Assembly (NCBI GenBank): GCA_963680875.1
Contig: OY804589.1
Span: forward strand, 30,792,962 to 30,856,961
Direction of reading: 5' to 3'
Origin: Bathymodiolus brooksi
Taxonomy: Eukaryota; Mollusca; Bivalvia; Mytilida; Modiolidae
DNA: 64,000 bases
A program made the position numbers and the translations under genes. The notes beneath the pieces were generated by a model. It saw only the letters and a program-made list of their open reading frames with translations. It ran no database searches and was not told the DNA's origin. Positions 10,801-26,000 of the stretch are shown here, piece by piece (position 1 is the stretch's first letter; every line of letters starts with the position of its first letter).

Positions 10801-12913
10801 CTTACTGTATATATTTATAAAGCAGAGACATGTACAAACATTTTGAGGTATAATACATGTATGTCAAGCTATCCTGGAGACCGGAAGTGGACGACAATTG
10901 AGCCATAATGGTTGTACAGCCAGCAATTTTGACCTACCCAACATGGTTTTTTACCTCTTACTTGGTCCACAGGTCCTATGGAATGATCTACGGGGAATGG
11001 TTATCAAGCAGAGGCATTGTCAAACGTTTTGAGGTATCATACATGTAGATCAAGCCTCCCTGAGGACCGGAAGTTGCCTATTACGGAACTAAAATGGGAT
11101 GCAAGGACCGTGACGGATATTCCGGGTAATAACGCATATTGGTTTTTCGCATTTTTCTGGCTAACGAAGGGCTCCAGAAATAAAAACTAAACATATATAT
11201 TAAGCAGAGACCCCTGTGCACATATTTGTTAATGTATTTGGTTATTCGGGCAGTCATGGGGACCGGAAGGGGGTGAAAACATAGGTAAACCGTTTTATTT
11301 TAACCTACCGCCGGACATTGGTTTTACATTATTTACTCCAATCAAGGGGCGTATAGACAGTCTTACTGTATATATTTATAAGGCAGAGACATGTACAAAC
11401 ATTTTGAGGTATAATACATGTATGTCAAGCTATCCTGGAGACCGGAAGTGGACGACAATTGAGCCATAATGGTTGTACAGCCAGCAATTTTGACCTACCC
11501 GACCATGGTTTTTTACCTCTTACTTGGTCCACAGGTCCTATGGAATGATATACGGGAATTAGTTATCAAGCAGAGGCATTGACAAACGTTTTGAAGTATC
11601 ATACATGTATATCAAGCCTCCCTGAGGACCGGAAGTTGCCTATTACGGAGCTAAAATGGGATGCCAGGACCGTGACGGATATTCCGGGTAATAACGCATA
11701 TTGGTTTTTCACATTTTTCTGGCTAACGAAGAGCTCCAGAAATAAAAACTAAACATATATATTAAGCAGAGACCCCTGCGCACATATTTGTTAAGGTATT
11801 TGGTTATTCGGGCCGCCATGGGGACCGGCAGGGGTGAAAACATAGGTAAACCGTTTTATTTTAACCTACCGCCGGACATTGGTTTTACATTATTTACTCC
11901 AATCAAGGGACATATAGACAGTCTTACTGTATATATTTATAAAGCAGAGACATGTACAAACATTTTGAGGTATAATACATGTATGTCAAGCTATCCTGGA
12001 GACCGGAAGTGGACGACAATTGAGCCATAATGGTTGTACAGCCGGCAATTTTGACCTACCCGACCATGGTTTTTTACCTCTTACTTGGTCCACAGGTCCT
12101 ATGGAATGATCTACGGGGAATAGTTATCAAGCAGAGGCATTGACAAACGTTCTGAAGTATCATACATGTAGATCAAGCCTCCCTGAGGACCGGAAGTTGC
12201 CTATTACGGAACTAAAATGGGATGCCAGGACCGTGACGGATATTCCGGGTAATAACGCATATTGGTTTTTCGCATTTTTCTGGCTAACGAAGAGCTCCAG
12301 AAATAAAATCTAAACATATATATTAAGCAGAGACACCTGCGCACATATTTGTTAAGGTATTTGTTTATTCGGGCCGCCATGAGGACCGGCAGCGGTGAAA
12401 ACATAGGTAAACCGTTTTATTTTAACCTACCGCCGGACATTGGTTTTACATTATTTACTCCAATCAAGGGGCGTATAGACAGTCTTACTGTATATATTTA
12501 TAAAGCCGAGACATGTACAAACATTTTGAGGTATAATACTTGTATGTCAAGCTATCCTGGAGACCGGAAGTGGACGACAATTGAGCCATAATGGTTGTAC
12601 AGCCAGCAATTTTGACCTACCCGACCATGGTTTTTTACCTCTTACTTGGTCCACAGGTCCTATGGAATGATATACGGGGATTAGTTATCAAGCAGAGGCA
12701 TTGCCAAACGTTTTGAAGTATCATACATGTAGATCAAGCCTCCCTCAGGACCGGAAGTTGCCTATTACGGAGCTAAAATGGGATGCCAGGACCGTGACGG
12801 ATATTCCGGGTAATAACGCATATTGGTTTTTCACATTTTTCTGGCTAACGAAGGGCTCCAGAAATAAAAACTAAACATATATATTAAGCAGAGAACCCTG
12901 TGCACATATTTGT
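7862..12913 (+). repeat. 11-mer higher-order repeat, copy 2, ten monomers
   Basis: Monomers start at 7862, 8423, 8984, 9546, 10108, 10669, 11230, 11792, 12353. The block matches copy 1 monomer for monomer up to the GGACCGGCAGCGG, ATGAGG-type monomer at 12353. After its tail (GAGAACCCTG rather than GAGACCCATG near 12,893) the sequence goes to a GGGCAGCC monomer at 12914 instead of the expected copy of 6738. The end of copy 2 is therefore truncated by an exchange in the last bases of that monomer. Confidence 0.85.
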
Positions 12914-15900
12914 TAATGTATTTGGTTATTCGGGCAGCCATGGGGACCGGAAGGGGGTGAAAACATAGGTAAACCGTTTTATTTTAACCTACAGCCGGAC
13001 ATTGGTTTTACATTATTTACTCCAATCAAGGGGCGTATAGACAGTCTTACTGTATATATTTATAAAGCAGAGACATGTACAAACATTTTGAGGTATAATA
13101 CATGTATGTCAAGCTATCCTGGAGACCGGAAGTGGACGACAATTGAGCCATAATGGTTGTACAGCCAGCAATTTTGACCTACCCGACCATGGTTTTTTAC
13201 CTCTTACTTGGTCCACAGGTCCTATGGAATGATCTACGGGGAATAGTTATCAAGCAGAGGCATTGACAAACGTTCTGAAGTATCATACATGTAGATCAAG
13301 CCTCCCTGAGGACCGGAAGTTGCCTAATACGGAACTAAAATGGGATGCCAGGACCGTGACGGATATTCCGGGTAATAACGCATATTGGTTTTTCGCATTT
13401 TTCTGGCTAACGAAGAGCTCCAGAAATAAAATCTAAACATATATATTAAGCAGAGACACCTGCGCACATATTTGTTAAGGTATTTGTTTATTCGGGCCGC
13501 CATGAGGACCGGCAGCGGTGAAAACATAGGTAAACCGTTTTATTTTAACCTACCGCCGGACATTGGTTTTACATTATTTACTCCAATCAAGGGGCGTATA
13601 GACAGTCGTACTGTATATATTTATAAAGCAGAGACATGTACAAACATTTTGAGGTATAATACTTGTATGTCAAGCTATCCTGGAGACCGGAAGTGGACGA
13701 CAATTGAGCCATAATGGTTGTACAGCCAGCAATTTTGACCTACCCGACCATGGTTTTTTACCTCTTACTTGGTCCACAGGTCCTATGGAATGATATACGG
13801 GGATTAGTTATCAAGCAGAGGCATTGCCAAACGTTTTGAAGTATCATACATGTAGATCAAGCCTCCCTCAGGACCGGAAGTTGCCTATTACGGAGCTAAA
13901 ATGGGATGCCAGGACCGTGACGGATATTCCGGGTAATAACGCATATTGGTTTTTCACATTTTTCTGGCTAACGAAGGGCTCCAGAAATAAAAACTAAACA
14001 TATATATTAAGCAGAGACCCATGTGCACATATTTGTTAATGTATTTGGTTATTCGGGCCGCCATGGGGACCGGAAGGGGGTGAAAACATAGGTAAACCGT
14101 TTTATTTTAACCTACCGCCGGACATTGGTTTTACATTATTTACTCCAATCAAGGGGCGTATAGACAGTCTTACTGTATATATTTATAAAGCAGAGACATG
14201 TACAAACATTTTGAGGTATAATACATGTATGTCAAGCTATCCTGGAGACCGGAAGTGGACGACAATTGAGCCATAATGGTTGTACAGCCAGCAATTTTGA
14301 CCTACCCGACCATGGTTTTTTACCTCTTACTTGGTCCACAGGTCCTATGGAATGATCTACGGGGAATAGTTATCAAGCAGAGGCATTGCCAAACGTTTTG
14401 AAGTATCATACATGTAGATCAAGCCTCCCTCAGGACCGGAAGTTGCCTATTACGGAGCTAAAATGGGATGCCAGGACCGTGACGGATATTCCGGGTAATA
14501 ACGCATATTGGTTTTTCACATTTTTCTGGCTAACGAAGAGCTCCAGAAATAAAATCTAAACATATATATTAAGCAGAGACACCTGCGCACATATTTGTTA
14601 AGGTATTTGTTTATTCGGGACGCCATGAGGACCGGCAGCGGTGAAAACATAGGTAAACCGTTTTATTTTAACCTACCGCCGGACATTGGTTTTACATTAT
14701 TTACTCCAATCAAGGGGCGTATAGACAGTCGTACTGTATATATTTATAAAGCAGAGACATGTACAAACATTTTGAGGTATAATACTTGTATGTCAAGCTA
14801 TCCTGGAGACCGGAAGTGGACGACAATTGAGCCATAATGGTTGTACAGCCAGCAATTTTGACCTACCCGACCATGGTTTTTTACCTCTTACTTGGTCCAC
14901 AGGTCCTATGGAATGATCTACGGGGATTAGTTATCAAGCAGAGGCATTGCCAAACGTTTTGAAGTATCATACATGTAGATCAAGCCTCCCTCAGGACCGG
15001 AAGTTGCCTATTACGGAGCTAAAATGGGATGCCAGGACCGTGACGGATATTCCGGGTAATAACGCATATTGGTTTTTCACATTTTTCTGGCTAACGAAGG
15101 GCTCCAGAAATAAAAACTAAACATATATATTAAGCAGAGACCCATGTGCACATATTTGTTAATGTATTTGGTTATTCGGGCCGCCATGGGGACCGGAAGG
15201 GGGTGAAAACATAGGTAAACCGTTTTATTTTAACCTACCGCCGGACATTGGTTTTACATTATTTACTCCAATCAAGGGGCGTATAGACAGTCTTACTGTA
15301 TATATTTATAAAGCAGAGACATGTACAAACATTTTGAGGTATAATACATGTATGTCAAGCTATCCTGGAGACCGGAAGTGGACGACAATTGAGCCATAAT
15401 GGTTGTACAGCCGGCAATTTTGACCTACCCGACCATGGTTTTTTACCTCTTACTTGGTCCACAGGTCCTATGGAATGATCTACGGGGAATAGTTATCAAG
15501 CAGAGGCATTGACAAACGTTTTGAGGTATCATACATGTAGATCAAGCCTCCCTGAGGACCGGAAGTTGCCTATTACGGAACTAAAATGGGATGCCAGGAC
15601 CGTGACGGATATTCCGGGTAATAACGCATATTGGTTTTTCGCATTTTTCTGGCTAATGAAGGGCTCCAGAAATAAAAACTAAACATATATATTAAGCAGA
15701 GACCCCTGTGCACATATTTGTTAATGTATTTGGTTATTCGGGCAGCCATGGGGACCGGAAGGGGGTGAAAACATAGGTAAACCGTTTTATTTTAACCTAC
15801 CGCCGGACATTGGTTTTACATTATTTACTCCAATCAAGGGGCGTATAGACAGTCTTACTGTATATATTTATAAGGCAGAGACATGTACAAACATTTTGAG

Positions 15901-16845
15901 GTATAATACATGTATGTCAAGCTATCCTGGAGACCGGAAGTGGACGACAATTGAGCCATAATGGTTGTACAGCCGGCAATTTTGACCTACCCGACCATGG
16001 TTTTTTACCTCTTACTTGGTCCACAGGTCCTATGGAATGATATACGGGGATTAGTTATCAAGCAGAGGCATTGCCAAACGTTTTGAAGTATCATACATGT
16101 AGATCAAGCCTCCCTCAGGACCGGAAGTTGCCTATTACGGAGCTAAAATGGGATACCAGGACCGTGACGTATATTCCGGGTAATAACGCATATTGGTTTT
16201 TCACATTTTTCTGGCTAACGAAGGGCTCCAGAAATAAAAACTAAACATATATATTAAGCAGAGACCCATGTGCACATATTTGTTAATGTATTTGGTTATT
16301 CGGGCCGCCATGGGGACCGGAAGGGGGTGAAAACATAGGTAAACCGTTTTATTTTAACCTACCGCCGGACATTGGTTTTACATTATTTACTCCAATCAAG
16401 GGGCGTATAGACAGTCTTACTGTATATATTTATAAAGCAGAGACATGTACAAACATTTTGAGGTATAATACATGTATGTCAAGCTATCCTGGAGACCGGA
16501 AGTGGACGACAATTGAGCCATAATGGTTGTACAGCCAGCAATTTTGACCTACCCGACCATGGTTTTTTACCTCTTACTTGGTCCAGAGGTCCTATGGAAT
16601 GATCTACGGGGAATAGTTATCAAGCAGAGGCATTGACAAACGTTTTGAAGTATCATACATGTAGATCAAGCCTCCCTGAGGACCGGAAGTTGCCTATTAC
16701 GGAACTAAAATGGGATGCCAGGACCGTGACGGATATTCCGGGTAATAACGCATATTGGTTTTTCGCATTTTTCTGGCTAATGAAGGGCTCCAGAAATAAA
16801 AACTAAACATATATATTAAGCAGAGAACCCTGTGCACATATTTGT
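12914..16845 (+). repeat. 7-mer higher-order repeat, copy 1 (3,932 bp)
   Basis: Monomers start at 12914, 13476, 14037, 14599, 15160, 15722 and 16284. They pair with 16846, 17408, 17969, 18531, 19092 and 19654 at a 3,932-bp offset. Markers are the GGGACGCCATGAGG monomer at 14599 and an ATCTAAAC tail variant. Copy 1 private changes include ACCTACAGCCGG near 12,992, CCTAATACGG near 13,325, and GGGATACCAGG with GACGTATATTCC near 16,150-16,175. Confidence 0.88.
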
Positions 16846-19653
16846 TAATGTATTTGGTTATTCGGGCAGCCATGGGGACCGGAAGGGGGTGAAAACATAG
16901 GTAAACCGTTTTATTTTAACCTACCGCCGGACATTGGTTTTACATTATTTACTCCAATCAAGGGGCGTATAGACAGTCTTACTGTATATATTTATAAAGC
17001 AGAGACATGTACAAACATTTTGAGGTATAATACATGTATGTCAAGCTATCCTGGAGACCGGAAGTGGACGACAATTGAGCCATAATGGTTGTACAGCCAG
17101 CAATTTTGACCTACCCGACCATGGTTTTTTACCTCTTACTTGGTCCACAGGTCCTATGGAATGATCTACGGGGAATAGTTATCAAGCAGAGGCATTGACA
17201 AACGTTCTGAAGTATCATACATGTAGATCAAGCCTCCCTGAGGACCGGAAGTTGCCTATTACGGAACTAAAATGGGATGCCAGGACCGTGACGGATATTC
17301 CGGGTAATAACGCATATTGGTTTTTCGCATTTTTCTGGCTAACGAAGAGCTCCAGAAATAAAATCTAAACATATATATTAAGCAGAGACACCTGCGCACA
17401 TATTTGTTAAGGTATTTGTTTATTCGGGCCGCCATGAGGACCGGCAGCGGTGAAAACATAGGTAAACCGTTTTATTTTAACCTACCGCCGGACATTGGTT
17501 TTACATTATTTACTCCAATCAAGGGGCGTATAGACAGTCGTACTGTATATATTTATAAAGCAGAGACATGTACAAACATTTTGAGGTATAATACTTGTAT
17601 GTCAAGCTATCCTGGAGACCGGAAGTGGACGACAATTGAGCCATAATGGTTGTACAGCCGGCAATTTTGACCTACCCGACCATGGTTTTTTACCTCTTAC
17701 TTGGTCCACAGGTCCTATGGAATGATATACGGGGATTAGTTATCAAGCAGAGGCATTGCCAAACGTTTTGAAGTATCATACATGTAGATCAAGCCTCCCT
17801 CAGGACCGGAAGTTGCCTATTACGGAGCTAAAATGGGATGCCAGGACCGTGACGGATATTCCGGGTAATAACGCATATTGGTTTTTCACATTTTTCTGGC
17901 TAACGAAGGGCTCCAGAAATAAAAACTAAACATATATATTAAGCAGAGACCCATGTGCACATATTTGTTAATGTATTTGGTTATTCGGGCCGCCATGGGG
18001 ACCGGAAGGGGGTGAAAACATAGGTAAACCGTTTTATTTTAACCTACCGCCGGACATTGGTTTTACATTATTTACTCCAATCAAGGGGCGTATAGACAGT
18101 CTTACTGTATATATTTATAAAGCAGAGACATGTACAAACATTTTGAGGTATAATACATGTATGTCAAGCTATCCTGGAGACCGGAAGTGGACGACAATTG
18201 AGCCATAATGGTTGTACAGCCAGCAATTTTGACCTACCCGACCATGGTTTTTTACCTCTTACTTGGTCCACAGGTCCTATGGAATGATCTACGGGGAATA
18301 GTTATCAAGCAGAGGCATTGCCAAACGTTTTGAAGTATCATACATGTAGATCAAGCCTCCCTCAGGACCGGAAGTTGCCTATTACGGAGCTAAAATGGGA
18401 TGCCAGGACCGTGACGGATATTCCGGGTAATAACGCATATTGGTTTTTCACATTTTTCTGGCTAACGAAGAGCTCCAGAAATAAAATCTAAACATATATA
18501 TTAAGCAGAGACACCTGCGCACATATTTGTTAAGGTATTTGTTTATTCGGGACGCCATGAGGACCGGCAGCGGTGAAAACATAGGTAAACCGTTTTATTT
18601 TAACCTACCGCCGGACATTGGTTTTACATTATTTACTCCAATCAAGGGGCGTATAGACAGTCGTACTGTATATATTTATAAAGCAGAGACATGTACAAAC
18701 ATTTTGAGGTATAATACTTGTATGTCAAGCTATCCTGGAGACCGGAAGTGGACGACAATTGAGCCATAATGGTTGTATAGCCAGCAATTTTGACCTACCC
18801 GACCATGGTTTTTTACCTCTTACTTGGTCCACAGGTCCTATGGAATGATATACGGGGATTAGTTATCAAGCAGAGGCATTGCCAAACGTTTTGAAGTATC
18901 ATACATGTAGATCAAGCCTCCCTCAGGACCGGAAGTTGCCTATTACGGAGCTAAAATGGGATGCCAGGACCGTGACGGATATTCCGGGTAATAACGCATA
19001 TTGGTTTTTCACATTTTTCTGGCTAACGAAGGGCTCCAGAAATAAAAACTAAACATATATATTAAGCAGAGACCCATGTGCACATATTTGTTAATGTATT
19101 TGGTTATTCGGGCCGCCATGGGGACCGGAAGGGGGTGAAAACATAGGTAAACCGTTTTATTTTAACCTACCGCCGGACATTGGTTTTACATTATTTACTC
19201 CAATCAAGGGGCGTATAGACAGTCTTACTGTATATATTTATAAAGCAGAGACATGTACAAACATTTTGAGGTATAATACATGTATGTCAAGCTATCCTGG
19301 AGACCGGAAGTGGACGACAATTGAGCCATAATGGTTGTACAGCCGGCAATTTTGACCTACCCGACCATGGTTTTTTACCTCTTACTTGGTCCACAGGTCC
19401 TATGGAATGATCTACGGGGAATAGTTATCAAGCAGAGGCATTGACAAACGTTTTGAGGTAACATACATGTAGATCAAGCCTCCCTGAGGACCGGAAGTTG
19501 CTTATTACGGAACTAAAATGGGATGCCAGGACCGTGACGGATATTCCGGGTAATAACGCATATTGGTTTTTCGCATTTTTCTGGCTAATGAAGGGCTCCA
19601 GAAATAAAAACTAAACATATATATTAAGCAGAGACCCCTGTGCACATATTTGT
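16846..19653 (+). repeat. 7-mer higher-order repeat, copy 2, partial
   Basis: Five monomers (16846, 17408, 17969, 18531, 19092) repeat copy 1. Similarity to the sixth (15722) continues into the monomer at 19654 until about 19,905, where the variants switch to a different class. Differences from copy 1 include GGTAACATAC near 19,456, TGCTTATTAC near 19,500 and GGTTGTATAGCC near 18,777. Confidence 0.83.
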
Positions 19654-20215
19654 TAATGTATTTGGTTATTCGGGCAGCCATGGGGACCGGAAGGGGGTGA
19701 AAACATAGGTAAACCGTTTTATTTTAACCTACCGCCGGACATTGGTTTTACATTATTTACTCCAATCAAGGGGCGTATAGACAGTCTTACTGTATATATT
19801 TATAAGGCAGAGACATGTACAAACATTTTGAGGTATAATACATGTATGTCAAGCTATCCTGGAGACCGGAAGTGGACGACAATTGAGCCATAATGGTTGT
19901 ACAGCCAGCAATTTTGACCTACCCGACCATGGTTTTTTACCTCTTACTTGGTCCACAGGTCCTATGGAATGATCTACGGGGAATGGTTATCAAGCAGAGG
20001 CATTGACAAACGTTCTGAAGTATCATACATGTAGATCAAGCCTCCCTGAGGACCGGAAGTTGCCTATTACGGAACTAAAATGGGATGCCAGGACCGTGAC
20101 GGATATTCCGGGTAATAACGCATATTGGTTTTTCGCATTTTTCTGGCTAACGAAGAGCTCCAGAAATAAAAACTAAACATATATATTAAGCAGAGACACC
20201 TGCGCACATATTTGT

Positions 20216-20762
20216 TAAGGTATTTGTTTATTCGGGCCGCCATGGGGACCGGCAGCGGTGAAAACATAGGTAAACCGTTTTATTTTAACCTACCGCCGGA
20301 CATTGGTTTTACATTATTTACTACAATCAAGGGGCGTATAGACAGTCGTACTGTATATATTTATAAAGCAGAGACATGTACAAACATTTTGAGGTATAAT
20401 ACTTGTATGTCAAGCTATCCTGGAGACCGGAAGTGGACGACAATTGAGCCATAATGGTTGTACAGCCGCCAATTTTGACCTACCCGACCATGGTTTTTTA
20501 CCTCTTACTTGGTCCACAGGTCCTATGGAATGATCTACGGGGAATAGTTATCAAGCAGAGGCATTGACAAACGTTCTGAAGTATCATACATGTAGATCAA
20601 GCCTCCCTGAGGACCGGAAGTTGCCTATTACGGAACTAAAATGTGACGGATATTCCGGGTAATAACGCATATTGGTTTTTCGCATTTTTCTGGCTAACGA
20701 AGAGCTCCAGAAATAAAATCTAAACATATATATTAAGCAGAGACACCTGCGCACATATTTGT
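20216..20762 (+). repeat. Short monomer with 14-bp deletion (547 bp), copy 1
   Basis: Subunit C reads ACTAAAATGTGACGGATATT at about 20,634-20,653, where other monomers have 14 extra bases (GGATGCCAGGACCG) between AAAATG and TGACGG. This is the shortest monomer class in the window. It serves as a unique marker of the macro-repeat. Confidence 0.95.
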
Positions 20763-23008
20763 TAAGGTATTTGTTTATTCGGGCCGCCATGAGGACCGGC
20801 AGCGGTGAAAACATAGGTAAACCGTTTTATTTTAACCTACCGCCGGACATTGGTTTTACATTATTTACTCCAATCAAGGGGCGTATAGACAGTCGTACTG
20901 TATATATTTATAAAGCAGAGACATGTACAAACATTTTGAGGTATAATACTTGTATGTCAAGATATCCTGGAGACCGGAAGTGGACGACAATTGAGCCATA
21001 ATGGTTGTACAGCCAGCAATTTTGACCTACCCGACCATGGTTTTTTACCTCTTACTTGGTCCACAGGTCCTATGGAATGATATACGGGGATTAGTTATCA
21101 AGCAGAGGCATTGACAAACGTTTTGAAGTATCATACATGTAGATCAAGCCTCCCTCAGGACCGGAAGTTGCCTATTACGGAGCTAAAATGGGATGCCAGG
21201 ACCATGACGGATATTCCGGGTAATAACGCATATTGGTTTTTCACATTTTTCTGGCTAACGAAGGGCTCCAGAAATAAAAACTATACATATATATTAAGCA
21301 GAGACCCATGTGCACATATTTGTTAATGTATTTGGTTATTCGGGCCGCCATGGGGACCGGAAGGGGGTGAAAACATAGGTAAACCGTTTTATTTTAACCT
21401 ACCGCCGGACATTGGTTTTACATTATTTACTCCAATCAAGGGGCGTATAGACAGTCTTACTGTATATATTTATAAAGCAGAGACATGTACAAACATTTTG
21501 AGGTATAATACATGTATGTCAAGCTATCCTGGAGACCGGAAGTGGACGACAATTGAGCCATAATGGTTGTACAGCCAGCAATTTTGACCTACCCGACCAT
21601 GGTTTTTTACCTCTTACTTGGTCCACAGGTCCTATGGAATGATCTACGGGGAATAGTTATCAAGCAGAGGCATTGACAAACGTTTTGAGGTATCATACAT
21701 GTAGATCAAGCCTCCCTGAGGACCGGAAGTTGCCTATTACGGAACTAAAATGGGATGCCAGGACCGTGACGGATATTCCGGGTAATAACGCATATTGGTT
21801 TTTCGCATTTTTCTGGCTAATGAAGGGCTCCAGAAATAAAAACTAAACATATATATTAAGCAGAGACCCCTGTGCACATATTTGTTAATGTATTTGGTTA
21901 TTCGGGCAGCCATGGGGACCGGAAGGGGGTGAAAACATAGGTAAACCGTTTTATTTTAACCTACCGCCGGACATTGGTTTTACATTATTTACTCCAATCA
22001 AGGGGCGTATAGACAGTCGTACTGTATATATTTATAAAGCAGAGACATGTACAAACATTTTGAGGTATAATACTTGTATGTCAAGCTATCCTGGAGACCG
22101 GAAGTGGACGACAATTGAGCCATAATGGTTGTACAGCCAGCAATTTTGACCTACCCGACCATGGTTTTTTACCTCTTACTTGGTCCACAGGTCCTATGGA
22201 ATGATATACGGGGATTAGTTATCAAGCGGAGGCATTGACAAACGTTTTGAAGTATCATACATGTAGATCAAGCCTCCCTCAGGACCGGAAGTTGCCTATT
22301 ACGGAGCTAAAATGGGATGCCAGGACCATGACGGATATTCCGGGTAATAACGCATATTGGTTTTTCACATTTTTCTGGCTAACGAAGGGCTCCAGAAATA
22401 AAAACTAAACATATATATTAAGCAGAGACCCATGTGCACATATTTGTTAATGTATTTGGTTATTCGGGCCGCCATGGGGACCGGCAGCGGTGAAAACATA
22501 GGTAAACCGTTTTATTTTAACCTACCGCCGGACATTGGTTTTACATTATTTACTCCAATCAAGGGGCGTATAGACAGTCGTACTGTATATATTTATAAAG
22601 CAGAGACATGTACAAACATTTTGAGGTATAATACTTGTATGTCAAGCTATCCTGGAGACCGGAAGTGGACGACAATTGAGCCATAATGGTTGTACAGCCA
22701 GCAATTTTGACCTACCCGACCATGGTTTTTTACCTCTTACTTGGTCCACAGGTCCTATGGAATGATATACGGGGAATGGTTATCAAGCAGAGGCATTGAC
22801 AAACGTTTTGAAGTATCATACATGTAGATCAAGCCTCCCTCAGGACCGGAAGTTGCCTATTACGGAGCTAAAATGGGATGCCAGGACCGTGACGGATATT
22901 CCGGGTAATAACGCATATTGGTTTTTCGCATTTTTCTGGCTAACGAAGGGCTCCAGAAATAAAAACTAAACATATATATTAAGCAGAGACCCCTGTGCAC
23001 ATATTTGT

Positions 23009-26000
23009 TAATGTATTTGGTTATTCGGGCAGCCATGGGGACCGGAAGGGGGTGAAAACATAGGTAAACCGTTTTATTTTAACCTACAGCGGACATTGGT
23101 TTTACATTATTTACTCCAATCAAGGGGCGTATAGACAGTCTTACTGTATATATTTATAAGGTAGAGACATGTACAAACATTTTGAGGTATAATACATGTA
23201 TGTCAAGCTATCCTGGAGACCGGAAGTGGACGACAATTGAGCCATAATGGTTGTACAGCCGGCAATTTTGACCTACCCGACCATGGTTTTTTACCTCTTA
23301 CTTGGTCCACAGGTCCTATGGAATGATATACGGGGATTAGTTATCAAGCAGAGGCATTGACAAACGTTTTGAAGTATCATACATGTAGATCAAGCCTCCC
23401 TGAGGACCGGAAGTTGCCTATTACGGAACTAAAATGGGATGCCGGGACCGTGACGGATATTCCGGGTAATAACGCATATTGGTTTTTCGCATTTTTCTGG
23501 CTAACGAAGAGCTCCAGAAATAAAAACTAAACATATATATTAAGCAGAGACAACTGCGCACATATTTGTTAAGGTATTTGTTTATTCGAGCCGCCATGGG
23601 GACCGGCAGCGGTGAAAACATAGGTAAACCGTTTTATTTTAACCTACCGCCGGACATTGGTTTTACATTATTTACTCCAATCAAGGGGCGTATAGACAGT
23701 CGTACTGTATATATTTATAAAGCAGAGACATGTACAAACATTTTGAGGTATAATACTTGTATGTCAAGCTATCCTGGAGACCGGAAGTGGACGACAATTG
23801 AGCCATAATGGTTGTACAGCCAGCAATTTTGACCTACCCGACCATGGTTTTTTACCTCTTACTTGGTCCACAGGTCCTATGGAATGATCTACGGGGAATA
23901 GTTATCAAGCAGAGGCATTGACAAACGTTTTGAGGTATCATACATGTAGATCAAGCCTCCCTGAGGACCGGAAGTTGCCTATTACGGAACTAAAATGGGA
24001 TGCCAGGACCGTGACGGATATTCGGGTAATAACGCATATTGGTTTTTCGCATTTTTCTGGCTAATGAAGGGCTCCAGAAATAAAAACTAAACATATATAT
24101 TAAGCAGAGACCCCTGTGCACATATTTGTTAATGTATTTGGTTATTCGGGCAGCCATGGGGACCGGAAGGGGGTGAAAACATAGGTAAACCGTTTTATTT
24201 TAACCTACATCGGACATTGGTTTTACATTATTTACTCCAATCAAGGGGCGTATAGACAGTCTTACTGTATATATTTATAAGGTAGAGACATGTACAAACA
24301 TTTTGAGGTATAATACATGTATGTCAAGCTATCCTGGAGACCGGAAGTGGACGACAATTGAGCCATAATGGTTGTACAGCCGGCAATTTTGACCTACCCG
24401 ACCATGGTTTTTTACCTCTTACTTGGTCCACAGGTCCTATGGAATGATATACGGGGATTAGTTATCAAGCAGAGGCATTGACAAACGTTTTGAAGTATCA
24501 TACATGTATATCAAGCCTCCCTGAGGACCGGAAGTTGCCTATTACGGAACTAAAATGGGATGCCAGGACCGTGACGGATATTCCGGGTAATAACGCATAT
24601 TGGTTTTTCGCATTTTTCTGGCTAACGAAGAGCTCCAGAAATAAAAACTAAACATATATATTAAGCAGAGACAACTGCGCACATATTTGTTAAGGTATTT
24701 GTTTATTCGAGCCGCCATGGGGACCGGCAGCGGTGAAAACATAGGTAAACCGTTTTATTTTAACCTACCGCCGGACATTGGTTTTACATTATTTACTCCA
24801 ATCAAGGGGCGTATAGACAGTCGTACTGTATATATTTATAAAGCAGAGACATGTACAAACATTTTGAGGTATAATACTTGTATGTCAAGCTATCCTGGAG
24901 ACCGGAAGTGGACGACAATTGAGCCATAATGGTTGTACAGCCAGCAATTTTGACCTACCCGACCATGGTTTTTTACCTCTTACTTGGTCCACAGGTCCTA
25001 TGGAATGATCTACGGGGAATAGTTATCAAGCAGAGGCATTGACAAACGTTTTGAGGTATCATACATGTAGATGAAGCCTCCCTGAGGACCGGAAGTTGCC
25101 TATTACGGAACTAAAATGGGATGCCAGGACCGTGACGGATATTCGGGTAATAACGCATATTGGTTTTTCGCATTTTTCTGGCTAATGAAGGGCTCCAGAA
25201 ATAAAAACTAAACATATATATTAAGCAGAGACCCATGTGCACATATTTGTTAATGTATTTGGTTATTCGGGCAGCCATGGGGACCGGAAGGGGGTGAAAA
25301 CATAGGTAAACCGTTTTATTTTAACCTACCGCCGGACATTGGTTTTACATTATTTACTCCAATCAAGGGGCGTATAGACAGTCTTACTGTATATATTTAT
25401 AAGGCAGAGACATGTACAAACATTTTGAGGTATAATACATGTATGTCAAGCTATCCTGGAGACCGGAAGTGGACGACAATTGAGCCATAATGGTTGTACA
25501 GCCAGCAATTTTGACCTACCCGACCATGGTTTTTTACCTCTTACTTGGTCCACAGGTCCTATGGAATGATCTACGGGGAATAGTTATCAAGCAGAGGCAT
25601 TGACAAACGTTCTGAAGTATCATACATGTAGATCAAGCCTCCCTGAGGACCGGAAGTTGCCTATTACGGAACTAAAATGGGATGCCAGGACCGTGACGGA
25701 TATTCCGGGTAATAACGCATATTGGTTTTTCGCATTTTTCTGGCTAACGAAGAGCTCCAGAAATAAAAACTAAACATATATATTAAGCAGAGACACCTGC
25801 GCACATATTTGTTTAGGTATTTGTTTATTCGGGCCGCCATGGGGACCGGCAGCGGTGAAAACATAGGTAAACCGTTTTATTTTAACCTATCGCCGGACAT
25901 TGGTTTTACATTATTTACTCCAATCAAGGGGCGTATAGACAGTCGTACTGTATATATTTATAAAGCAGAGACATGTACAAACATTTTGAGGTATAATACT

